Source: Candidatus Puniceispirillum sp.
GTDB taxonomy: Bacteria > Pseudomonadota > Alphaproteobacteria > Puniceispirillales > Puniceispirillaceae
NCBI GenBank assembly: GCA_016778895.1
Contig: JADHOR010000004.1
Location: forward strand, 1-64,000
Direction: 5' to 3'
DNA: 64,000 bases
Numbering within the stretch: the stretch's first letter is position 1; each line of letters begins with the position of its first letter. The position numbers and the translations under genes were made by a program. This document shows, piece by piece, positions 22,022 through 33,625 of this stretch. The notes under the pieces were generated by a model. That model searched no databases. It saw nothing but the letters and a program-made list of their open reading frames with translations, and was not told the DNA's origin.

Positions 22022-23056
22022 TTAACCCAAGGTCACAGCAGGCAGGCGGTCGGTCACCAGCAGGAAACTGGCGGTCAGCACCACATAGAGCAGCGAAAAT
22101 GGCAAAAAGATCTTCCAACCAAGTCGCATCAGCTGGTCATAACGATAACGCGGCGTTGTTGCCCGCACCCATAAGAACACGAACAACACCAGCATAATCT
22201 TGATAATAAACCATAACGGCCCCGGAATAATATTCAGCGGCCAGACATCAAACGGTGGAAGCCATCCGCCCAGAAACAGCACAACGGTCATGCTGCTCAT
22301 CAAGATCATATTTGCATATTCACCAAGGAAGAACAGCGCAAACGACATTGATGAATATTCAACGAAATAACCGGCGACCAATTCAGACTCGCCCTCGGGC
22401 AAATCAAAAGGCGCACGATTGGTTTCGGCAAGTGTCGAAATAAAGAACACCACAAACATTGGCAATAAAGGCAGCACAAACCACATCCCGCGCTGAGCCT
22501 CGACAATCTCGCTCAGATTCAGGGTTCCCGCACATAACAGCACATTGATGATGACAAGCCCCATCGACACTTCGTAGGAAACCATCTGTGCCGCCGAGCG
22601 CAATGCGCCCAAAAACGCATATTTCGAATTACTGGCCCAGCCCGCCATGATCACGCCGTACACGCCAAGCGATGAAATGGCAAACAGGTACAAAATGCCA
22701 ACATTGATATTCGCAATCACCAGACCTTCGCCAAAAGGGATGACCGCCCATGCCACAAGCGACAGGATAAAGGTAAGCATTGGCGCAATCATAAATACAA
22801 TCTTATTTGCACCGGCTGGCATGATGGTTTCTTTTGCCATCAGCTTTAGCGCATCGGCAAATGGCTGGAAAAGGCCAAACGGGCCAACCACATTCGGCCC
22901 TTTGCGAAGCTGCATAAAGCCAATGACCCGGCGCTCGGCAAGGGTTAGATAGGCAACCGCAACCAATAAAGGCCCAACCACAACCATAATCTTAGCCAAA
23001 ATCCAGCCAAGCTCCAAAATCCAGTCCTGCGTTAGAAAATCCATCATCATCTTCAC
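22022..23056 (-). CDS. nuoH: NADH-quinone oxidoreductase subunit H
   Basis: [53 protein letters not shown]. Confidence 0.97.
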   Translation of the reverse strand: MKMMMDFLTQDWILELGWILAKIMVVVGPLLVAVAYLTLAERRVIGFMQLRKGPNVVGPFGLFQPFADALKLMAKETIMPAGANKIVFMIAPMLTFILSLVAWAVIPFGEGLVIANINVGILYLFAISSLGVYGVIMAGWASNSKYAFLGALRSAAQMVSYEVSMGLVIINVLLCAGTLNLSEIVEAQRGMWFVLPLLPMFVVFFISTLAETNRAPFDLPEGESELVAGYFVEYSSMSFALFFLGEYANMILMSSMTVVLFLGGWLPPFDVWPLNIIPGPLWFIIKIMLVLFVFLWVRATTPRYRYDQLMRLGWKIFLPFSLLYVVLTASFLLVTDRLPAVTLG

Positions 23057-25113
23057 TCCGCTGCAACCGCGGCGCCACTATCGGCCGCGCTGGCGCGGAC
23101 ACAGTCCGCCATCGTTTCAGATGCACGGCTAATCGCACAGGTCATATAAAAATTGTCGAACGCCTGACCAACCGGCTCGGCAGACAGCTTTGCCCGCCCG
23201 CCAAATGTCGTCCATTTCGGCGGAACAATCTCATCAGCATCGGCAAAATGCGGGAATTCAGTGCATAGAGCCTCACGCAATTCAGCAAGCGTGTCAAAAC
23301 CGATGGACTTGCCGACAGCACCAGAAACGGCGCGGATAATTGTCCAGTCTTCGCGCGCATCACCGGGCGGAAATGCAGCCCGGCTGGCATATTGCACACG
23401 GCCTTCAGTGTTCACATAGATTCCATCTTTTTCAGTATAGGCGGCACCCGGCAAGACCAGATCGGCATGATGCGCCCCTTTATCACCGTGATGCCCCTGA
23501 TAAATCACAAAGCTAGCGGCAAACGGTTCAAAATCGAGCTCATCAGCACCTAGCAACCAAACAAGATCCAGCTTGCCAGCCTTGGCCGCCTTGGCCATTT
23601 CCGCAACATCCATGCCGCCGCGTCCCGGCACAAACCCAAGATCAAGCCCGCCAACACGCGCTGCCGCGTTATGGAGGACGTTAAAGCCATTCCATTCTTT
23701 TGTCACAACGCCACACGCCTCGGCAATCTGCCGTGCCTTGCCCAGTATCGCCGCCCCATCCGCACGCGCCAATGCGCCCATGCCAATGATGATCATCGGA
23801 CGTTTGGCTTTTTTCAGCTTGGCGGCAAATTTATGGCTGCCATCGGCAAGCGATCCCAGAATTGCCGGATTTTCCCCAAGAAACTCAGTATTATAGGTTA
23901 GATCAACCTTTGGGCCCACCACCGCAATTGGTAACCGGCTGGCCAGCCAGTTACGCCGGATGCGCGCATTCAGCACAGCCGCTTCGATGCGTGGGTTACT
24001 ACCGATCATCAACACCGCATCAGCATCATCAATACCGGCAATGGTCGAATTAAACAGATAACCGGCGCGTTTACCACCAATTTTAGCACCATCCTGACGG
24101 CAATCAATATTCGGACTGCCAAGGCGGGTCATCAGGCTTTTCAGCGCATACATTGCCTCGACATCAACCTGATTACCGGCAATTGCCGCTATTTTATTTG
24201 GTTTGGCTTTGCGCAACGCTGTTGCAACAATTTTCAGCGCCTCGTCCCAGCTTACCGGGTGAAGCCGGCCATTTTGGCCTCGCGCATATGGCTTGTCGAG
24301 CCGCTGCCGGCGGAGGCCATCAATCGCATAGCGGGTCTTATCGGAAATCCATTCTTCATTAATATCTTCATTGAGGCGCGGCAAGACCCGCATGACCTGC
24401 GCACCTCTGGCATCAACGCGGATATTGCTGCCAAGCGCATCCATCACGTCAATAGTCTCAACCTTGTTCAACTCCCACGGCCGCGCGGTAAAAGCATAAG
24501 GCCGCGAAGTCAGCGCCCCAACCGGACATAAGTCAATCACATTCGCAGACAGCTCAGACGCAAGCGTTTTTTCAAGATAGGTCGTGATTTCCATCGTTTC
24601 ACCGCGGCCAATCGCGCCCAGTTCAGGCACTCCGGCAACCTCGGTGGCAAAACGAACACAGCGTGTGCAATGGATACAGCGGGTCATAACCGTGCTGATC
24701 AACGGTCCCATATGTTTATTGTCGACCGCGCGTTTATTCTCGGCAAAGCGTGATCCGTCCAGACCATAGCCCATCGCCTGATCCTGCAAGTCGCATTCGC
24801 CGCCCTGATCACAGATCGGGCAATCAAGCGGATGGTTGATTAGCAGAAATTCCATCACGCCTTCACGGGCTTTTTTCACCCGGTCAGTGTCGGTTCGGAT
24901 CACCATACCGTCACCGGCTGGCATCGCACATGCCGCAATCGGCTTGGGCGCGCGTTCCATATCAACAAGGCACATCCGGCAATTACCGGCAATCGACAAG
25001 CGATCATGATAGCAAAAGCGCGGAATTTCCACACCAGCCGCCTCGCAAGCGTGAAGTACGGTGGAGCCGTCTTCAACTTCCACTTCAACATCATTTACCG
25101 TCAGTTTTGGCAT
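23053..25113 (-). CDS. nuoG: NADH-quinone oxidoreductase subunit G
   Basis: 2Fe-2S N-terminus ([22 protein letters not shown]), [29 protein letters not shown]. Confidence 0.97.
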   Translation of the reverse strand: MPKLTVNDVEVEVEDGSTVLHACEAAGVEIPRFCYHDRLSIAGNCRMCLVDMERAPKPIAACAMPAGDGMVIRTDTDRVKKAREGVMEFLLINHPLDCPICDQGGECDLQDQAMGYGLDGSRFAENKRAVDNKHMGPLISTVMTRCIHCTRCVRFATEVAGVPELGAIGRGETMEITTYLEKTLASELSANVIDLCPVGALTSRPYAFTARPWELNKVETIDVMDALGSNIRVDARGAQVMRVLPRLNEDINEEWISDKTRYAIDGLRRQRLDKPYARGQNGRLHPVSWDEALKIVATALRKAKPNKIAAIAGNQVDVEAMYALKSLMTRLGSPNIDCRQDGAKIGGKRAGYLFNSTIAGIDDADAVLMIGSNPRIEAAVLNARIRRNWLASRLPIAVVGPKVDLTYNTEFLGENPAILGSLADGSHKFAAKLKKAKRPMIIIGMGALARADGAAILGKARQIAEACGVVTKEWNGFNVLHNAAARVGGLDLGFVPGRGGMDVAEMAKAAKAGKLDLVWLLGADELDFEPFAASFVIYQGHHGDKGAHHADLVLPGAAYTEKDGIYVNTEGRVQYASRAAFPPGDAREDWTIIRAVSGAVGKSIGFDTLAELREALCTEFPHFADADEIVPPKWTTFGGRAKLSAEPVGQAFDNFYMTCAISRASETMADCVRASAADSGAAVAAE

Positions 25114-25128
25114 GGTGCTGTCCGTTTC

Positions 25129-26421
25129 CTATTCTGCCGCATTCACAGCGTCAACCGCATGGCGCGCCGCAATCCGTCGTTCGATTTCGGGCCGGAAATG
25201 TTTGATAAGCCCCTGAATTGGCCATGCCGCAGCATCCCCAAGCGCACAGATTGTATGACCCTCAATCTGGCGTGTTACCTGCTCCAGCGTGTCGATCTCA
25301 TGGCTTTCCGCCTCGCCGCGGACAAGCCGCTCCATCATCCGCCACATCCAGCCAGTGCCTTCACGGCACGGCGTGCATTGCCCGCAGGATTCATGCTTGT
25401 AAAAATATGAAAGTCGCGAGATTGCCTTGACTATATCGGTGCTTTTATCCATCACGATAATGCCCGCAGTACCAAGACCGGTTCCGGCATTGCGAAGCGC
25501 ATCAAAATCCATCGTCATGTCGGCACAGACATCTTTTGGCATCAGCGGCGTTGAAGACCCGCCCGGTATAACTGCCAGCAAATTATTCCAGCCGCCGCGA
25601 ACCCCACCAGCGTGCTTTTCCAGCAGTTCACGAAGCGGAATGCCCATTTCTTCTTCAACATTACACGGGTTATTCACGTGACCAGAAATACAGAAGAGCT
25701 TGGTGCCGGTATTGTTTTCCTTGCCGAGACCAGCGAACCAATCCGGACCCCGGCGCAAGATTGTCGGCGCCACAGCAATCGATTCGACATTGTTAACCGT
25801 GGTAGGACAGCCATATAGGCCAACCCCGGCTGGAAATGGCGGCTTTAGGCGCGGTTGGCCTTTCCGACCCTCCAGCGATTCGAGCAATGCGGTTTCTTCA
25901 CCGCAGATATAAGCCCCCGCCCCTCGATGCAGGTAAATATCGAAGGCCCAGCCCGATTTTGCCGCATCTTTGCCGAGCAGGCCCGCGTCATACGCCTCGT
26001 CAATCGCGGTTTGAAGACGGCGCGCTTCATTCACAAACTCGCCGCGGATATAGATATAGGCCGCATGGGCGCGCATCGCAAAGCCGGCAATCAGACAGCC
26101 CTCGAGCAGTTTATGCGGCTCATGACGGATAATATCGCGGTCTTTACAAGTACCAGGTTCGGACTCGTCGGCATTAACCACCAGATAATGCGGCCGATCC
26201 TTCACCTCTTTTGGCATAAACGACCATTTCAGGCCGGTTGGAAAGCCAGCACCGCCACGTCCACGCAGACCCGAAGCCTTCATCCGTTCGACAATTTCAT
26301 CAGGCCCAAGCGCCAGTAAGGCAGCGGTCTTATCCCAGTCACCGCGTGCCTTTGCGCCGTTAAGCCCGGCATCACCCCAACCATAGATATTGGTGAAAAT
26401 ACGGTCTGCATCATTAAGCAT
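25129..26421 (-). CDS. nuoF: NADH-quinone oxidoreductase subunit F
   Basis: [33 protein letters not shown]; start at MLNDADRIF. Confidence 0.97.
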   Translation of the reverse strand: MLNDADRIFTNIYGWGDAGLNGAKARGDWDKTAALLALGPDEIVERMKASGLRGRGGAGFPTGLKWSFMPKEVKDRPHYLVVNADESEPGTCKDRDIIRHEPHKLLEGCLIAGFAMRAHAAYIYIRGEFVNEARRLQTAIDEAYDAGLLGKDAAKSGWAFDIYLHRGAGAYICGEETALLESLEGRKGQPRLKPPFPAGVGLYGCPTTVNNVESIAVAPTILRRGPDWFAGLGKENNTGTKLFCISGHVNNPCNVEEEMGIPLRELLEKHAGGVRGGWNNLLAVIPGGSSTPLMPKDVCADMTMDFDALRNAGTGLGTAGIIVMDKSTDIVKAISRLSYFYKHESCGQCTPCREGTGWMWRMMERLVRGEAESHEIDTLEQVTRQIEGHTICALGDAAAWPIQGLIKHFRPEIERRIAARHAVDAVNAAE

Positions 26422-27070
26422 TGGCTTGGCTCCGCTTTTTTGTTGCACCAGACGCCGCGGGTTTTGGCTTTACTGCCGCCAGTGTTGTTGCACCGGTCGT
26501 TGCCTCGGATCCAGACCGGCCAAGAACTGAGCCAACTGGCAACGGCGCATCAGCTTCAAGCGAATCGAGAAGCGCACCGGTCGACTGATAGTCCAAATCC
26601 TCGTAAAAATCGTCGTTAACCTGCAGAATAGGCGCATTTACACAAGCGCCAAGGCATTCAACTTCAAGCAAGGAGAATTTACCGCAAGCAGATGTCTCGC
26701 CCGACGAAATCTGATAGCGATCTTTGATCGCGCGCATCATCTCATCCGAACCACGCAGCCAGCACGGTGTGGTGGTGCAGGCCTGCAGGAAATATTTCCC
26801 CACCGGTTTCAGGTTGAACATCGTATAGAAGGTTGCAACTTCAAGCACGCGAATCTCGGCCATATCCAGCTTTTTTGCGATTAATTCAATCGCCTTCATC
26901 GGGATCCAATTATCATGCTGGCGCTGTGCCAGATCAAGCAGCGGCATCACCGCACTTGCCTGACGCCCTTTTGGATATTTTGCCAAAATCCGCTTGATCT
27001 CAGCTTCGTTTTCCTTGGAAAAAGCAAAGCTGTCAGGCTGGTCACTGGCAATGCGGGCTTCAATGCTCAT
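26414..27070 (-). CDS. nuoE: NADH-quinone oxidoreductase subunit E
   Basis: [11 protein letters not shown] and [22 protein letters not shown] 2Fe-2S ligands. Confidence 0.96.
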   Translation of the reverse strand: MSIEARIASDQPDSFAFSKENEAEIKRILAKYPKGRQASAVMPLLDLAQRQHDNWIPMKAIELIAKKLDMAEIRVLEVATFYTMFNLKPVGKYFLQACTTTPCWLRGSDEMMRAIKDRYQISSGETSACGKFSLLEVECLGACVNAPILQVNDDFYEDLDYQSTGALLDSLEADAPLPVGSVLGRSGSEATTGATTLAAVKPKPAASGATKKRSQANA

Positions 27071-28245
27071 CGGTCAATCTCACCAAAAACAATATCAAGC
27101 GATCCAATAATCGCCACTGAGTCGGCCAGCATATGACCGCGCGACAAATGATCTACCGCCGCCATGAAATAGAATCCCGGTGCGCGAATTTTACACCGGT
27201 AAGGCTTATTCGTGCCATCCGATACCAAATAAACACCAAATTCCCCCTTTGGCGCCTCGACCGCTGTATAGATTTCGCCTTCAGGCACACGAAATCCCTC
27301 AGTATAGAGTTTGAAATGATGGATCAGGGCTTCCATCGAATTCTTCATTTCACCGCGATTGGGCGGCGTTACCTTATGATCTGGTGCCATTACTGGACCA
27401 TCCGGCATACCGGCAATCGCCTGCTCGATAATCCGAAGCGACTGGCGCATTTCTTCAATCCTGACCAGATACCGCGCATAGCAGTCGCCGGTTTTGCCAA
27501 TGGGGACATCAAAATCCATCTCATCATAGGCATCATAAGGCTGGGTCTTGCGCAAATCCCACGCAACCCCTGACCCACGAAGACAAGGGCCGGTCATGCC
27601 AAGCGATAATGCATCTTCCTCGGAAATCACCCCAATATCGACGGTACGCTGTTTAAAGATACGGTTCTCACTTAACAGGGTTTCCATATCCTGAATAAAG
27701 GCGGGAAATGTCTTCGCCCAATTATTGATATCGCGTAGCAAGTCATCAGGCAGATCCTGATGCACCCCGCCCGGGCGGAAATAGGCAGCGTGAAGACGCG
27801 CCCCACAAGCGCGCTCATAAAACCCCATCAGGTGCTCGCGCTCTTCAAAACCCCACAAAAGCGGCGTCATCGCTCCAACATCAATCGCAAAGGTAGTCAG
27901 GTTCAAAAGATGGTTCAAAATCCGGCCGATCTCGCAGTAAAGAACCCGGATATACTGGGCCCGACGCGGCACAGTGATGCCAAGCGCCTTTTCAACCGAC
28001 AACGCCCAGGCGTGTTCTTGGTTCATCGGCGATACATAATCAAGCCGATCAAAATACGGCAAAGCCTGCAAATAGGTTTTATGCTCAATCAGCTTTTCCG
28101 TGCCGCGATGCAGCAGCCCGATATGCGGATCGGCGCGTTCAATCACCTCACCATCCATCTCAAGGACAAGCCGCAAAACACCATGCGCCGCCGGATGCTG
28201 GGGGCCAAAATTCATGGTAATCGGTTTGATTTGCATCTCTGCCAT
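27067..28245 (-). CDS. nuoD: NADH-quinone oxidoreductase subunit D
   Basis: [52 protein letters not shown]. Confidence 0.97.
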   Translation of the reverse strand: MAEMQIKPITMNFGPQHPAAHGVLRLVLEMDGEVIERADPHIGLLHRGTEKLIEHKTYLQALPYFDRLDYVSPMNQEHAWALSVEKALGITVPRRAQYIRVLYCEIGRILNHLLNLTTFAIDVGAMTPLLWGFEEREHLMGFYERACGARLHAAYFRPGGVHQDLPDDLLRDINNWAKTFPAFIQDMETLLSENRIFKQRTVDIGVISEEDALSLGMTGPCLRGSGVAWDLRKTQPYDAYDEMDFDVPIGKTGDCYARYLVRIEEMRQSLRIIEQAIAGMPDGPVMAPDHKVTPPNRGEMKNSMEALIHHFKLYTEGFRVPEGEIYTAVEAPKGEFGVYLVSDGTNKPYRCKIRAPGFYFMAAVDHLSRGHMLADSVAIIGSLDIVFGEIDR

Positions 28246-28263
28246 GATGGTTTCTCTAACCCC

Positions 28264-28923
28264 CTATTTCGCCGTCTTATCAGGATCAGATGCAGATGGC
28301 TTGCCGCCAAGCTCGCTATGCATCCCTTCCCACGGGCTAAGGAAATCAAAATCGCGGAATTCCTGCACCAAATGAACCGGCTCGTTGATCACACGGCGCT
28401 GTGCATCATCATACCGCACCTCGACATGACCAGTTAGCGGGAAATCTTTGCGCAATGGATGACCTTCAAACCCGTAATCGGTAAGCAGCCGGCGTAGATC
28501 GGGATGTCCTGCGAAAAATATGCCGAACATATCCCAGACTTCACGCTCGGCCCAGTTTGCTGACATGAACACGCCGGTAACCGACGGCAAAGTCTGCCCT
28601 TCAGCAACCGCAGCAACAACGCGCAACCGCATATTATTTTCCATCGACAGCATTTGATAGACGACATCAAACCGATATTTACGCTCGGGATAATCAACTG
28701 CAGTCAGGTCGATCAATTGGGTGAAGGCGGCCTGCCGATCATCGCGGAGCAGCATCAGCACCTGCGCTACATCAGCAGCGTTCACCTGCAATTCAATCTC
28801 GCCGTGAACGACCTTCGACGACAGCGACAGCCCCTGCCCAATATCACCAAGGTGATCAGCCATCAGCTGGAGGGGCGACTCGCTAATATTGCCAACATTG
28901 TCAATTAGGTCATTGTCATTCAT
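28264..28923 (-). CDS. nuoC: NADH-quinone oxidoreductase subunit C
   Basis: WAEREVWDMFGIFFAGHPDLRRLLTDYGFEGHPLRKDFPLTGHVEVRYD. Confidence 0.96.
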   Translation of the reverse strand: MNDNDLIDNVGNISESPLQLMADHLGDIGQGLSLSSKVVHGEIELQVNAADVAQVLMLLRDDRQAAFTQLIDLTAVDYPERKYRFDVVYQMLSMENNMRLRVVAAVAEGQTLPSVTGVFMSANWAEREVWDMFGIFFAGHPDLRRLLTDYGFEGHPLRKDFPLTGHVEVRYDDAQRRVINEPVHLVQEFRDFDFLSPWEGMHSELGGKPSASDPDKTAK

Positions 28924-28972
28924 TGCAGCGCCCTCTCAAGGCTAGATAACATAAAACGTTACGAGAATTGGC

Positions 28973-29542
28973 CTAACTGCGTGCAATCGTTGAGGTGCGG
29001 CGAATCTTTTTCTGTAATTGCAACAGGCCGTAAATCAGTGCTTCGGCGGTTGGCGGGCAACCCGGTACATAAACATCAACCGGAACAATCCGGTCACAGC
29101 CACGAACCACAGCATAGGAATAATGGTAATAACCGCCACCATTCGCGCATGACCCCATCGACAGCACCCAACGCGGTTCTGGCATTTGATCATACACGCG
29201 GCGTAACGCTGGTGCCATTTTATTGGTTAGCGTACCGGCTACAATCATTACATCTGACTGGCGCGGGCTTGGGCGGAACAACATCCCGTACCGGTCCATA
29301 TCATAGCGGCTTGCGGCTGAATGCATCATCTCAACTGCGCAGCAAGCAAGACCAAAAGTCATCGGCCACAATGAGCCAGACCGCGCCCAGTTAAACAGCT
29401 TGTCAGCTTTAGCAATGACAAAACCACGGTTGGTAATTTCATCACTGACGGCGCGAAGAATAACGTCCTGATCGGCGCCCGGCGGTATTGGCGGTGCCAA
29501 TGATGGATCCATCACTCCCATTCCAGCGCTCCTTTTTTCCAT
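28973..29542 (-). CDS. nuoB: NADH-quinone oxidoreductase subunit B
   Basis: [62 protein letters not shown]. Confidence 0.97.
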   Translation of the reverse strand: MEKRSAGMGVMDPSLAPPIPPGADQDVILRAVSDEITNRGFVIAKADKLFNWARSGSLWPMTFGLACCAVEMMHSAASRYDMDRYGMLFRPSPRQSDVMIVAGTLTNKMAPALRRVYDQMPEPRWVLSMGSCANGGGYYHYSYAVVRGCDRIVPVDVYVPGCPPTAEALIYGLLQLQKKIRRTSTIARS

Positions 29543-29877
29543 TCATAAATGAACCCGATGGTCAATACAGCCAGAAACAGCATCATTGACCAGAAACCAA
29601 ACAATCCAATACCGCCAAGCGCGACCGCCCACGGAAACAGGAACGCCACCTCAAGGTCGAAAATAATAAACAGAATGGCAACGAGGTAGAACCGAACATC
29701 AAATTGACGCCGCGAGTCATCAAAAGCATCAAAGCCGCATTCATAAGCGGTCATTTTTTCACTGTCAGGACGCTGATTTCCGAACACAAAAGCGGTCAAA
29801 ACAAAGGCGACGGATAGGCCTATTGCAATGGCAAAAAAGACTGCGATCGGCAGATATTCACCAAGAAACAAATCCAA
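29512..29877 (-). CDS. nuoA: NADH-quinone oxidoreductase subunit A
   Basis: [43 protein letters not shown]. Confidence 0.97.
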   Translation of the reverse strand: MDLFLGEYLPIAVFFAIAIGLSVAFVLTAFVFGNQRPDSEKMTAYECGFDAFDDSRRQFDVRFYLVAILFIIFDLEVAFLFPWAVALGGIGLFGFWSMMLFLAVLTIGFIYEWKKGALEWE

Positions 29878-30140
29878 TGGGGGCTCCCAGATTTCATGCT
29901 TGAAATTTACCCCTTCGGGAATAATTCAGTGCCGCTCTAATTGCAAGCTACAAAGCAGAAAAATATCGGATAAAAGCCAAATTTCTGGCGATTGCCTTAC
30001 ATCACCAGACCGGCCCGCTGCAACCGGCAGTTAGACGGGTGATTTCGGGGGGGCTTAAGACAGACGGTTGCGTCCGGCATTGATCATTGCCTAAGCTGCG
30101 ATTAAACATCTAGCGCGATGACGAAATAAGGATCAGCCCG

Positions 30141-30584
30141 ATGCCAAGCCCATCCTCATCAAATCAAATCCCAGATATGCCAGCCCTACTTGGCTGGGGT
30201 GGCCTCGTTCCTTTTGGGCTGGCTGCTTTGGGCACGCATAGCGGCGTTGATCCGCTGGTGCTTTATGGCTTTATCGGCGGTACGGCGTATGGCGCAATAA
30301 TTCTCAGCTTTCTTGGTGCGGTACACTGGGGACTGACAATGCAGGATGATCGCAGCCCCTATTGGTATGTCTGGTCGGTTACGCCGGGTTTACTGGGTTT
30401 TGCCAGCTTACTGATCTTTGATGTAAATTACCGGATAATGGCGTTGATCCCGCTTTTTGGGCTGGCCTGGTCGGTTGATTATCAGGCCGCCATCCGCGGC
30501 TTAATCCCGGCCTGGTATATGCGGCTTCGTACGCTATTGACAGCAGGCGCAATTATCAGTCTTGCGGCGATGTTTTTGGCCTAA
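30141..30584 (+). CDS. DUF3429 family membrane protein
   Basis: FIGGTAYGAIILSFLGAVHWG signature; several TM helices. Confidence 0.75.
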   Translation: MPSPSSSNQIPDMPALLGWGGLVPFGLAALGTHSGVDPLVLYGFIGGTAYGAIILSFLGAVHWGLTMQDDRSPYWYVWSVTPGLLGFASLLIFDVNYRIMALIPLFGLAWSVDYQAAIRGLIPAWYMRLRTLLTAGAIISLAAMFLA

Positions 30585-30592
30585 AAAAGCGC

Positions 30593-31459
30593 CTAGCGCG
30601 CACGGATCATGATCAGGTTACCACTAACAACAAGCCCAAGCCCGATTACCCCAACCACGCCCCATTGATAATTTTCGAAAACTGTTGAAATGAGCAGCGC
30701 AAAAACCGGGAATATAACGGTTGCATAGCCGGCACGACTGGCGCCGATCCTGCCAATCAAAAGCAGGTAACAGCTAAAGGTCAGCACCGACGAGATAATC
30801 GTCAACCACAGTAATGAGCCGACATAGCGCGGTGTTTGCTCGATGATGAATTCATTTCCCATAACAAGTGATCCAAGCCCCAGATAGCAGGCACCGTAAA
30901 CCATTCCCCATGCGGCTGAGGCAAAAACCGGAATGGCTTGCCGCTGGCTATCTGCCGAGACCATATTGCCACTGCAAAAAAACAACGTGCCAATCAGGCA
31001 CAGGATAAGGCTTGGCAGGGCGGCGTCTGAAACCTGTAATTCCGGCCAGTAGAGCAGCGCAACGCCGCTAATGCCGACAATGGCTGCCAGCAAATGCAAC
31101 GGCGCGGGGCGCTGCCGGCCAAGCACCGCCGTCATCAGCACATTGACCAGCGAAGCGGTTGAAAACACCACTGCCGGCAAGCCCGACGCGACACCATTAG
31201 CGGCATGATAGAACAGGGTGAAATTGCCGGAAAAGATAAACAGACCAAGTGCGGCAAACCGCCAGTGCAAGCGCCAGTGAAATCGCAATGGCTGACCCGC
31301 AATATAGGCCAACAGAAACATCATCGGCGCCGCCATCAAAAATCGCCAGAACAGTGATATTTCAGGCGCAACAACCCCCAATTGCCATTTCAGCGGCAGC
31401 CAGCTGGTCGACCAGCCAAACACCACGCCGGCATAGAGCAGCAGGTCAAACGGTGTCAT
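30593..31459 (-). CDS. EamA/DMT family transporter
   Basis: About 10 predicted TM helices, two EamA repeats; MTPFDLLLYAGVVFGWSTSWLPLKWQ. Confidence 0.85.
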   Translation of the reverse strand: MTPFDLLLYAGVVFGWSTSWLPLKWQLGVVAPEISLFWRFLMAAPMMFLLAYIAGQPLRFHWRLHWRFAALGLFIFSGNFTLFYHAANGVASGLPAVVFSTASLVNVLMTAVLGRQRPAPLHLLAAIVGISGVALLYWPELQVSDAALPSLILCLIGTLFFCSGNMVSADSQRQAIPVFASAAWGMVYGACYLGLGSLVMGNEFIIEQTPRYVGSLLWLTIISSVLTFSCYLLLIGRIGASRAGYATVIFPVFALLISTVFENYQWGVVGVIGLGLVVSGNLIMIRAR

Positions 31460-31485
31460 AGTGCACCCTCACCGGCAGTCTTAAG

Positions 31486-31842
31486 CTAGGCCGCCACCCA
31501 GTCATCTGGATTGATATCAAGATAGGCCTCGACTGCCGCTGTGGCGATAACGGATCGTGTGTTATGCACGTCATCAACGACATCCAAACCGCCTTTAACC
31601 AAAGTGACAAAAGCTTTGCCGCGTGGCAGCTTGCCTGCAACAACCGCGGTATCGACCTTCGACGGGTCCTGCACCGCAATCGTAACCCGTACCTCCATAT
31701 CAGCATGATCATAGCCAAGCGAGCGAAACAGAATCAGCGAGCTGTGATGCAGCGCATCATCAACGGCGCGGCACGCCGCCTTGGTATAGTCCTCGCCATA
31801 AAGATCATTGCCAGTGCCCATTTCAAGAATAATACGTTTCAT
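31486..31842 (-). CDS. Lin0512 family conserved protein (copy 2 of tandem pair)
   Basis: MKRIILEMGTGNDLYGEDYTKAACRAVDDALHHSSL; paralogous to the adjacent ORF. Confidence 0.75.
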   Translation of the reverse strand: MKRIILEMGTGNDLYGEDYTKAACRAVDDALHHSSLILFRSLGYDHADMEVRVTIAVQDPSKVDTAVVAGKLPRGKAFVTLVKGGLDVVDDVHNTRSVIATAAVEAYLDINPDDWVAA

Positions 31843-32195
31843 GACGCGGCTCCTGCTGGCTCAAGATCAAGATAAACCACAATTGCTGCATTTGCGATCA
31901 CCGTTGCCCCGCCATCCGGCTTTGGCACATCAAGGCCGCCATGAACAGCACGAACCACTGCCTGTCCATAAGGCAACAGTGCCGCAACCTTGTCGGTATC
32001 GACGGAATCAGGCTTCTGCACACCAATTTCCACCTCGATAATCATCGCTGAACGATCAAGGCCAAACGCATCGGCAATAGATAATGAATTATGCCATAAC
32101 GCGTTTTCAATCGCGCGGCAGGCGGCACGTGTGTAATCCTGCTGGCGAAGCGAACTGCCCATGCCAAGCTCCATCACCATCCGTTTCTTTGCCAT
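31839..32195 (-). CDS. Lin0512 family conserved protein (copy 1 of tandem pair)
   Basis: MAKKRMVMELGMGSSLRQQDYTRAACRAIENALWHNSL; start at MAKKRM; overlaps copy 2 by 4 nt. Confidence 0.75.
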   Translation of the reverse strand: MAKKRMVMELGMGSSLRQQDYTRAACRAIENALWHNSLSIADAFGLDRSAMIIEVEIGVQKPDSVDTDKVAALLPYGQAVVRAVHGGLDVPKPDGGATVIANAAIVVYLDLEPAGAAS

Positions 32196-32407
32196 GAATA
32201 AAAGCTTTCCTAAATTAAAAAAACCAGCTTGATAACTGATATATGGCCCCAGTTTTGACCAGCAATAGGCTCGACTGGCACTAGCTATGCCAATCACCTC
32301 TGCCTCAACCTCTCACAAAAAGCCTGTCCAAGCGGCAATGGCCGCCACCAGCAGCGCGATATGTTTGAATTATAATCCTTTGTTTTGGCAAAACCAACTA
32401 AAGAAGC

Positions 32408-32755
32408 TCAATCAAGTCCCAGAGCTGCCCTAACAGTAGCTGTCCAGCCAATAAAGCTGGCGCTATCTGTTACAATAACCGGCCGCTTTATCAGGGTTGG
32501 ATGAGCCTGTAGCAAGGCGAGTGAAGGCTGGTGGCGCGCCGCATCATCAAGGCCGCGCCATGTCGTTGATTTGCGATTCACCACGACATCATCACCATGC
32601 CCATCAAGCCAGTTTGCCAGCTGGTCACTGGCAACCGGATTTGCCCGCAGATCCACAAATTCAACGCTTTTACCCGCAGCTTGCAACGCTTTTAGCGCCT
32701 TTTTACAGCTATCACAATTCTTCAGCCCGTATAGTTTCAACAACCCACCTCCCAT
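32408..32755 (-). CDS. ArsC/Spx-family reductase-like protein
   Basis: LYGLKNCDSCKKALKALQAAGKSVEFVDLR...LIKRPVIV; start at MGGGLLKLYG. Confidence 0.82.
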   Translation of the reverse strand: MGGGLLKLYGLKNCDSCKKALKALQAAGKSVEFVDLRANPVASDQLANWLDGHGDDVVVNRKSTTWRGLDDAARHQPSLALLQAHPTLIKRPVIVTDSASFIGWTATVRAALGLD

Positions 32756-32883
32756 AACTGTTGCCAGCTTAACGATTGGCTTTGATACTGCCAAGCCCGG
32801 ATACTGCCAAGCCCAGTATTGAAAAACCGTTTTATCGCGCCTAGCCAATTGACCAGCCGATCGCAAGACCTTGCAACAGCAAA

Positions 32884-33603
32884 GTGAAACGCGCAAATTC
32901 AACCTGCCAGATTAGTCTGCCAGACAGCCGATTTAATTACCGCCGGGAGAGAAACCTGCTTCGCCGATTTCTTTATGCCAGTTTTGAGCGCCAGATAAAC
33001 CGCGCCTACCGCAACAGGCTAGCCGATCGCGGGACGACCGCCCAAGGCGTTTTCTGGCGTTCAGAAACGAGTCAAATTGCGCGTTTTGATGCGTTATTAT
33101 CGCTGGCACACGAACTTGCACCGCAAAAACCGGTCACAATCGCCGATATCGGTTGTGGTTATGGGGCGATGTTTGATTTTATCAAAACCAAGCCAGCCTA
33201 TGCGCAGACAATCTATTGCGGCGTCGATATCAATGCCGCGATGGTAAGTGCATGCCAGAAAAAACACCCGACCGAGCAAGCCCTGTTCAAATTGGGAAAT
33301 GCGCCGCAAACCACGGTTGATTTTGCAATATTTTCCGGAACGTTCAACCTGACCCATTGTGATGATCCAGCGCTATGGATGGATTACATCTTTAACAGCC
33401 TTGAACGCTGCATGCGTAAAACCCGTTATGCGCTTGTGCTGAACTTACTCACCGCGCCACAGACAAAAATTACCCAGCAGATATTTTATGCTAACCGCGC
33501 CGCCTTTATCCGCCGTGCCAAGCAACAGCTTGGCCCCACATACGCTCGATCAACCAAATATGTGTCAGGTGATGTCAGCTTTGTGATCACGAGGCCTAGA
33601 TGA
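32884..33603 (+). CDS. SAM-dependent class I methyltransferase
   Basis: Motif I VTIADIGCGYGAMFDFI, GVDINAAMV. Confidence 0.8.
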   Translation: MKRANSTCQISLPDSRFNYRRERNLLRRFLYASFERQINRAYRNRLADRGTTAQGVFWRSETSQIARFDALLSLAHELAPQKPVTIADIGCGYGAMFDFIKTKPAYAQTIYCGVDINAAMVSACQKKHPTEQALFKLGNAPQTTVDFAIFSGTFNLTHCDDPALWMDYIFNSLERCMRKTRYALVLNLLTAPQTKITQQIFYANRAAFIRRAKQQLGPTYARSTKYVSGDVSFVITRPR

Positions 33604-33625
33604 TTCTTTGGGCCATTCCTTTGGG

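Noticed and set aside
27760-28437. 225-aa + strand ORF
   Set aside because: Antisense to nuoD/nuoC, which are unambiguous; no recognisable motif
31486-32195. Possible toxin-antitoxin pair (two small overlapping ORFs)
   Set aside because: The two proteins are paralogs of each other and match a conserved non-TA family pattern
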